Shown in pieces: positions 58,250 through 64,000 of a DNA stretch of 64,000 bases (position 1 is its first letter; each line of letters starts with the position of its first letter). Position numbers and translations under genes: made by a program. Source of the stretch: Eublepharis macularius (Eukaryota > Chordata > Lepidosauria > Squamata > Eublepharidae); contig NC_072792.1 in NCBI RefSeq assembly GCF_028583425.1, forward strand, positions 157,672,676 through 157,736,675, in the 5' to 3' direction. The notes under the pieces are model-generated. The model was not told where the DNA came from. It saw nothing but the letters and a program-made list of their open reading frames with translations, and ran no database searches.

Positions 58250-58484
58250 ACTCACCGAATACTAAAAGCTTCTCCAACGTACCTCAGAAACAGCCTTTCA
58301 GGAATCAAGATGGCGTCACACACACACCCCCCAGAAGCCGCTCCGTTCGCACTACTCTCGCGAGAGGCCGCGTACGTGTTCCTCGAGTGACCAATGAGGG
58401 TTTTGCCACGGCGAGGGATTCAAAGCGCGAGGCGGGAGGCCCTGAGGGAGAAGAAACGGCAGTTGTTGCACTGGAGCGGGAGAG
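58250..58484. promoter_or_regulatory. Bidirectional promoter of MRPL57 (-) and SKA3 (+)
   Basis: GC- and CpG-rich gap between the inferred first exons of the two genes. It contains AAGATGGCG (58308-58316, YY1-type), the perfect palindrome TCTCGCGAGA (58356-58365) and CCAAT (58391-58395, NF-Y-type). TCTCGCGAGA is a known element of TATA-less bidirectional promoters. The minus-strand donor at 58255 and the plus-strand donor GTGCGT at 58485 bound the region. Start sites are inferred. Confidence 0.65.
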
Positions 58485-58675
58485 GTGCGTGAGGAGGTTG
58501 GAGCGGCTGGCTTCTTGCTATGGACGCTCGGGCGTGTTTTTCCTGCGTCCCTCTTATGGTGTATTAGTATTGGGGAGTTGGAACTTCTAATCCCTGTTTA
58601 CCATGATGTGTGCGTGGAGGTCAATGAACAGCAAGCTACCATAGGCTCTCTGGGGTGTGTGTTTTAAGTGGATAG

Positions 58676-58836
58676 TTTTAGGTAGAGTCGTGTTGGATCT
58701 GCAGTAGAACAGCAGGATTAGAGTCCAGTGGCAATTTGGAGACCAAAAAGATATCCAGGGTATAAGCTTTCAAGAGTCCGAGCTCCCTTCGTCAGATACC
58801 AAGGTGTCACTGGACTCAAATCCTGCAATTTTTAAG
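58676..58836. mobile_element. Diverged relative of the foldback MITE at 26855
   Basis: TTAGAGTCCAGTGGCAATTT, GGGTATAAGCTTTCAAGAGT and CTTCGTCAGATACCAAGGTG follow the same order as one arm of 26855-27110. A short inverted AGTCCAGTG/CACTGGACT marks its ends. Confidence 0.55.
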
Positions 58837-59456
58837 TGGCTTTCTTCTCTTCCTCTTCTTTACACTGTCTTCTTTCATGGATATCCGTGTGATATACGGC
58901 ATCTCTTCTCTTTCGTTGTCCTCTAACTGCGATTCAGTTTTATTTGCATGCGTGGTTTGTGTCTCACTGAGACCCAGAGCGAATTACGCAGTGCAGGTCA
59001 ACGATTCGGACGTTCAACAAACAATACCATAGGGCATGGGTTACAGAAACCTGGGAGGGGGAGAAGCCTGTTTTTATTATGTTATTTTCTGTACTACACC
59101 CCCCCACCCCACCCCGTGAGAAAGGCATACGGTTACTTAATTAAAAAGACGAGCGTATCCGTTTCTAGCTATGATAGATGGAAATACTATACTGCCGGGT
59201 GTATGTTTTTTGTTTTCAAGCTAGATGAGCAAATAGACCCTCAGACCCCACTTGCAGTCTGGTTAACATATTGGCAGCTCTGTCCTATGCAGGAATGAAT
59301 GGATACAGCAGGATCTTTCTGGTTTTCAAACTTTTAAAAAAAAAATACGTGTTTAAATATTTCCCATTGTAGTATTCCCTTGTGCCATAGGTTGCTGAAA
59401 ACTTGCTTTGATGGCAATAGCAGCAAAATGTTGTTGTGCTTAAGGTTTCCTCCAGC

Positions 59457-59559
59457 ATGGATCTGACAGGAAGTTTCTTCGGTAAACTTCGAGCCTTAGT
59501 GGTCACTTTGGAGAGACAAGCTGAGCAGTTGAAGCAAGTTTTTCATGGAGATGAGACAG
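59457..59559 (+). CDS. SKA3: SKA3 coding exon 1 (residues 1-34)
   Basis: MDLTGSFFGKLRAL start, comparable to human MDPIRSFCGKLRSL. Donor GTAAGA at 59560. Ends in phase 1. Confidence 0.93.
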
Positions 59560-62500
59560 GTAAGAAGGGAGTATAAATGACAGTTTAATTTGTGGTTAGT
59601 GGGCTTGCTTCTGTGGGATTATCTAGTATGAATATTACACAGCCTTTTTGTTCTGTACTGTGACTATGCCTAAATTGTACAATAAAAGATTTGTTGAACA
59701 GATGCTAGCCCTAATCCCAAGAATCAGCTCTTGAAATCAAGGCGGACATAATAACTTTCTCTGGATTGAGGTTTCGGGACTGATTACCATCTCTTAGTTC
59801 CGGGGCCACATGTAAGATTTAATCCTGGCTTGCTATCCATAACCATGGCCTAAGTATTCTTTTGAATGGTTGAAGATTGGCAGTAAACTAGGATTTGAAA
59901 ATGTTTGAAATGGATTTGCAAACCTGGATTAGATGTTGTATCTGTACTGTGAGCAAACCAAGGCTTCCAAGGCAGATCCCAGTCTTTCTATAGTCTCCTC
60001 CTAGGGAGAGGACTTAGTTTCACAAAGTCCTAAATGTGTAGCTTCATTGCACATTTAGGACTTGAACTATGATTTTAAGACAAGGATCAGATGTAATGAC
60101 AATGCGTGATACTGGCCTTACTTGAATGAGACGTGGTTTGTTTCTAGTTTGGAATCCTGATTTGCACCACTACCATCAACTGTAGTTTTCTGGTCCTGAT
60201 GTAATAACAAACTACAGTTTGTTGAAAATCCTCAAATTGACTATATTAGCTTGTTAACACGTGAGCATGGGAGGGAAGGATTGTAAGAATGAGCCCAGGC
60301 TCATTTATGTAGCACAAAATTGTGGTTTTGCATTATCTTATTAGTCCTGTTCATTATAATCTGTACTGTGAGCAAACTAAGGCTTTCAAGGCAGATCCCA
60401 GACTCTGTATAATCTCCTCCTAGGGAGAGGACTTAGTTTCGCAAAGTCCTAAATGTGTAGCTTCACTGCACATTTAGAACTTTAACTAAGATTTTAAGCC
60501 AACTCCTTTCACCAGAACTTACTAGCATTTCAGTATAATAATGATGACAGCTATTGATTTTAAAAGCTCATCATGGCTTCAGAGAGACTGTAGGCTGAAA
60601 CACATTCATTAGCATTGCATGCCTTAAAATATCTTAAAGATACTGAATTGTGCTTCTCCCCCCCCCCCCAATTCATGTGTTCTGAAGAATTTGAAGATGA
60701 CTCCCCAATGAGATATTTACATGAACTGTACTCTGAAGTCAGGACACTGAAGGTACTACTTGGTTTGCTATGGCTTACTTTGTTTTTATAGTAGTTGCGA
60801 TATAGGGCTCGTTTACAGAATGAAAGTTTGCAACAATTTTGTTTTGCTTTTAATGTGTAAATCTGCTTAATTGCTGAAGCAGATAGTATATTCATTTGGC
60901 TGTTTATATTTTTGTGAATGTGCTAATAACCTAAAGCCTGCAAAGAGACTACCCCACAACTTTCCAGGAAGCTGAGTGAGGGCCTCCCCTTCTTTCTTTA
61001 TTAGAACAATAACACAATAAATGAGTGTTAGCTGTTATGGTCAGTATTTTTGTTGTAAGTTACAATAAACAAAAGGTTATCTAGCTCCAAGTTGTCAACA
61101 GTCAATCCCTTGTCATGATCTGTGCAGACATGCCCTCAGTAACATTCAGTGGGATTTCAGGGAGGGGATAAGGAGGGAGTTACCTATCAGTGTTCAAGTT
61201 TTGCCTCAGATAGTGGGCCATGGATTAAAGGCTGCTTTGTTCTTGCTGTCTCATGAAAACAGTTGTTTTGCTTATTTAGGATGTGGCCTACATAAAGGGA
61301 AAATATTACATATATTTGTAGCTGACCCCAGTATGTAGGATGTTTGTGAAATGTCTCGATTCTGTCCTTCTATGCTAAATAATCCATTATATCTTCCAAT
61401 CAACAGTTCAGTGTATTTCCCATGTTCTGTACAAAAAGATGGGGGAATCTGTATTATGGATTTCCATTTTGCGAAGAGACAAAAGTGTACCGTTTTTTAA
61501 AGGTTTTGTAAATTCTGCTATACTGGCACTAATGACAAGTGATCTTGTTACGTCCTGAGCTTGTTATATAGCTTGGTAATCTAACAATATACTTTTTTTA
61601 AATTAAAGGGTGAAGTTGCTAATGTTCTTGTTAAGAATTCTGAAGAAAGAGATGCCATACATGACTTCATAAAGGCCAGCAAAATTCTGATGAACAGAAA
61701 TGCAACAGATCTTGAAAAAATAAGAGAACTTTTTGAAAAATATGGATATAAACCAGTTATTACGGAAGAAGGTAAAGATTTTTTTCTTCCCAGTCTAAAA
61801 GGTTTGGCGACTTTCGGATATTTGTATTTTGTTTTGTATTGGAAAACTGTTCAGAAAACATAACTACCACCATGTTTCCTTAAATCAACTGAGATATTAT
61901 TTTCCAAGTTTGTTTTAGAAAAAAAACCACCGTGGTAATTTTGCATGCTGTATAAACTCAATTATTTTTTCGAATAATCAAAAATACCTGTCTAGCAAAA
62001 GAATCCATATGGTGCACTTAATATGGTTTAAATGTTATATTCCAAGTTTTATGTATAATTATGGGGTGGATTCAATCCAATTTGACTCTTGCCATTGGAG
62101 GTATACTTCTTAGCAAAGGGGAATCATTACATTAAATTACTTATAGATATGACAGCTCAATAGCATGTGTTTGTCTTACAGCGTGTCATTTTTTTTTTAG
62201 GACACTAAAAATTGTTCTAATTTCAGGGTTAGGAAAAGCTGTGTACAACAGAGCACTTTTGTCTACTAATATATTTCAGCTAAAATTCTGTTAACTGCCC
62301 AACATTTCTTTGATTATTTAGGTTAAAACTAAGATAAATTAAGGTGACTTGATACAAAAATAAAAAGACAAAACACAGGAGAAAGTGATTAATTAAAAAT
62401 TGTTGATACTAAATTCTGGGTATAAAATTCTGGGTATAAGCAACTAAGGAGAGGGAATGAGAGTTATATCATTTAGCTGTTCTGTTACATATTTTGAATG

Positions 62501-63628
62501 TATTTTTCTATTAGTTTAGTCTAATTTTAAATGTAATGTTATAAGTTTTTATGCACTTTCTATTGTTGTATCTTTTCTTTTAATATAAATTTTTTTAAAA
62601 ACTGCCCAACTTGGTTGATGCTGTATCAGTTCGGAATGTGACTAGCTTTATGAAATAATGCATTTTTAATGGTAAATTCTCAATGGGGAAAAATGCAGTA
62701 GTGTAAGATCTCATGGCAAATTACTGCCTGCATACTGTCTTCTGAATTAAGGAGTATGGTTGAACTCAGACATCACAAGAAGCTATAATATGAACAGAGG
62801 TTTGTTTGTCTGAATGTGTGGACACAGTTTGTTTGCTTAAAACTCCCACCCAACTCCTTTTTAATCTGTAGAGCTTCCTGGAATACTTCCTGGTTTTATG
62901 GTCACAGCAAATTAGAGGTTGATCAAATTAAAAATTGCCCGCCTCCACAGGTGAGGTGGAGAGATGCAGGGAGCACACAAACACAACCAACTGCGATCAT
63001 GACAACAATCTGTTCATTTTAGAGCTCTTGTCATTGCGTCAGTGCAGCTCTAATGTAAACTGCATTCAGATGTCATGACATATCATGGTCTGTCATTTCA
63101 AGAATGAATCTTGGAAGGCTTCTGAGAGGAGGCAGCACACTTGCTCAGACCATGCTCCTGATTTCTGGATTTTGGAAATATAAGACTGAATGGCAATAGA
63201 GGGAATTGTATTCTTTTTCAATATCTTGAATTTATGTTATTTCTCAGCCTGTAAGCTAACTATCTTTTTAATAAAGCAACAAAAGATGAAGCTGAAATTG
63301 ATTCTGGATTTGCCAAGTCTGATCAAGAGGAACTGAAAAATCTTGCTTGCCCTGAAAACTCTTCTGAACTTGATCCTCTGGTGCGAATTCCACAACTTTC
63401 AGATTTTGGACTTTCAAAATATGCTCTCCCCAGTACTTGGAACACAGCACACCTATTACCCCAAGCCCATGTAAAGAAAGAAGAGCCAAGAGAAGATTTT
63501 TCTGTGTGCTTATCACCCAAGGCAGAGCAGTTCTGTATTAATGGGCGTGATCTTTGTCTGGAAGATGACACGGCATATTTAACAGAAGACCAAACGATTT
63601 TCCTTCTTAACAATGCAAAAAAAAGAAA
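59457..63628 (+). CDS. SKA3: SKA3, spindle and kinetochore-associated complex subunit 3 (5' part)
   Basis: SKA3 joins SKA1 and SKA2 in the kinetochore complex that couples microtubule ends to NDC80 in mitosis. Coding exons here are 59457-59559, 60688-60752, 61609-61771 and 63277-63628, all GT-AG and in phase, giving 227 complete codons; the gene continues past the window. The N-terminal coiled region matches human: FFGKLRALVVTLERQAEQLK at 7-26, PMRYLHELYSEVRTLK at 41-56, then FIKASKILM and EKIRELFEKYGYKP ending the helical domain near 106. Exon 4 encodes the unstructured tail with the conserved PQLSDFGLSKY block. The start is the ATG 1 nt after a possible acceptor (TTTCCTCCAG, ending 59455), so the 5' UTR is probably split, with exon 1 ending at the donor at 58485. 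The CDK1-regulated C-terminus lies outside the window. Confidence 0.93.
59940..60079 (+). repeat. 140-bp direct repeat, copy A
   Basis: Starts ATCTGTACTGTGAGCAAACC and ends in GATTTTAAG. It contains an internal hairpin, AAGTCCTAAATGTG with CACATTTAGGACTT. Copy B is at 60359-60498, roughly nine tenths identical by eye. Confidence 0.8.
60359..60498 (+). repeat. 140-bp direct repeat, copy B
   Basis: Same length and order as copy A, with scattered substitutions that slightly weaken the internal hairpin. It ends 189 nt before SKA3 exon 2. Confidence 0.8.
60688..60752 (+). CDS. SKA3: SKA3 coding exon 2 (residues 35-56)
   Basis: EFEDDSPMRYLHELYSEVRT plus LK. The acceptor is TGTTCTGAAG, behind a 12-C run at 60658-60669. 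Donor GTACTA is weak. Confidence 0.92.
60753..61608 (+). other. SKA3 intron 2
   Basis: 856 nt, AT-rich, no repeat recognised. Confidence 0.8.
61609..61771 (+). CDS. SKA3: SKA3 coding exon 3 (residues 57-110)
   Basis: Helical segment with FIKASKILMNRN and LEKIRELFEKYGYKP, close to human FIKATKVLM and IREYFQKYGY. Acceptor TTAAATTAAAG has a poor pyrimidine tract. Donor GTAAAG. Confidence 0.93.
61772..63276 (+). other. SKA3 intron 3
   Basis: 1.5 kb, AT-rich. Only a small tandem duplication (ATTCTGGGTATAA, about 62412-62438) is visible. No recognised element. Confidence 0.8.
63277..63628 (+). CDS. SKA3: SKA3 coding exon 4 (residues 111-227)
   Basis: Acidic, low-complexity linker with IPQLSDFGLSKYALP near 148-162 and a SPKAEQF block that corresponds to human TPKLEHF. 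Acceptor TTTTTAATAAAG, donor GTAAGT at 63629. Ends in phase 2. Confidence 0.9.
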
Positions 63629-63734
63629 GTAAGTAGCATCCTTCCGAAGCTCATTGAGAAATGAGATGTTCTTACTACCTTATTGTACCTTGTATTCAAT
63701 GTAATCATTCAGAAGTGGTTTGTTTTCTGCAAAC

Positions 63735-64000
63735 GTTATTTAATATATTTAAAACATATCTGTGCTGCCTTTCTATTCAGCTCTGAGTGAGCAAGGCAGC
63801 AAACATTCCAAACTATAAAATGTTTAAACTACAAATGCATACATATACTCAATATTTAAAACAAATAAAACATACACAAAAACAGACACGCAAGGGAGGC
63901 AATGCCAAGCCAGGGCAAAAGCAAAACAAAGTCTGCGCCTGGTGGCTAAAGACAATAGAGGGACACAAATCTGCCTGGGGAGTTTTGAAACCATGACCGA
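63735..64000 (-). mobile_element. LINE 3' end (minus strand), cut by window edge
   Basis: On the minus strand, GCTGCCTTGCTCACTCAGAG then AAAGGCAGCACAGATATG and an AT-rich end give the standard L2/CR1-type tail. It lies in the SKA3 intron after exon 4. Confidence 0.55.

Larger units (their letters stand above)
55418..58255 (-). other. Probable MRPL57 5' UTR intron
   Basis: A minus-strand donor GTGAGT (58255 downward, plus strand ACTCAC) pairs with the acceptor at 55418. Between them lie two SINEs, a LINE-like tail and a hAT-like MITE, listed separately. I see nothing in 55430-55966 or 56326-57384, except a possible decayed short foldback near 56750-56840. Confidence 0.5.
59560..60687 (+). other. 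SKA3 intron 1
   Basis: Contains the 140-bp direct repeat pair at 59940 and 60359. Nothing else recognised. Confidence 0.8.

Noticed and set aside
58145-58667. Overlapping plus-strand frames across the shared promoter
   Set aside because: They span the inferred minus-strand exon and the plus-strand donor, and match nothing known.

Overview
The window is a piece of a vertebrate nuclear genome, most likely from a squamate reptile (a lizard, possibly a gecko). Genes are split by long AT-rich introns with canonical GT-AG sites. The repeats are amniote or squamate in type: a CR1 LINE ending in the TCTATGATTC-type tail, L2/L3-type LINE 3' ends with (AATAAA)-like tails, tRNA-derived and 5S rRNA-derived SINEs, hAT-type MITEs and Penelope-like fragments. 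The species cannot be settled from the sequence alone.

Three genes are supported, in the same neighbourhood as on human 13q12.11 (from memory). ZDHHC20 (+, coding 2190-44543, 12 coding exons, 362 residues) is a complete DHHC-type protein S-acyltransferase that starts in a CpG-rich promoter at about 1750-2330. MRPL57 (-, 55079-55393) is a complete intronless reading frame for mitochondrial ribosomal protein mL63. SKA3 (+, from 59457) is the 5' part of the spindle-and-kinetochore-associated gene: four coding exons and about 227 codons, running off the right edge. MRPL57 and SKA3 are head to head and appear to share a GC-rich bidirectional promoter near 58250-58480, carrying a TCTCGCGAGA palindrome, a YY1-like AAGATGGCG and a CCAAT box.

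Layout: 1-1250 MITE and LINE; 1251-2330 flank and CpG-island promoter; 2190-44543 ZDHHC20, with repeat-rich introns (intron 1 is 14.5 kb); 44544-about 52350 the 3' UTR or downstream region, with one hAT-like MITE and a Penelope-like foldback; 52575-54642 a LINE 3' end and a GC-rich LTR-like fossil; 55079-58250 MRPL57 with a repeat-filled 5' intron; 58250-63628 the shared promoter and SKA3; a minus-strand LINE tail at the right edge.

The genes do not form a pathway: one encodes a membrane lipid-transfer enzyme, one a mitoribosome subunit and one a kinetochore-microtubule coupler. The most unusual sequence is at 49923-50320. It is a 160 bp + 160 bp inverted repeat with no mismatch found, flanked by a 13 bp target duplication, and each arm carries a hammerhead-ribozyme-like core. 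It is best read as a recently inserted Penelope-like (PLE) fragment.
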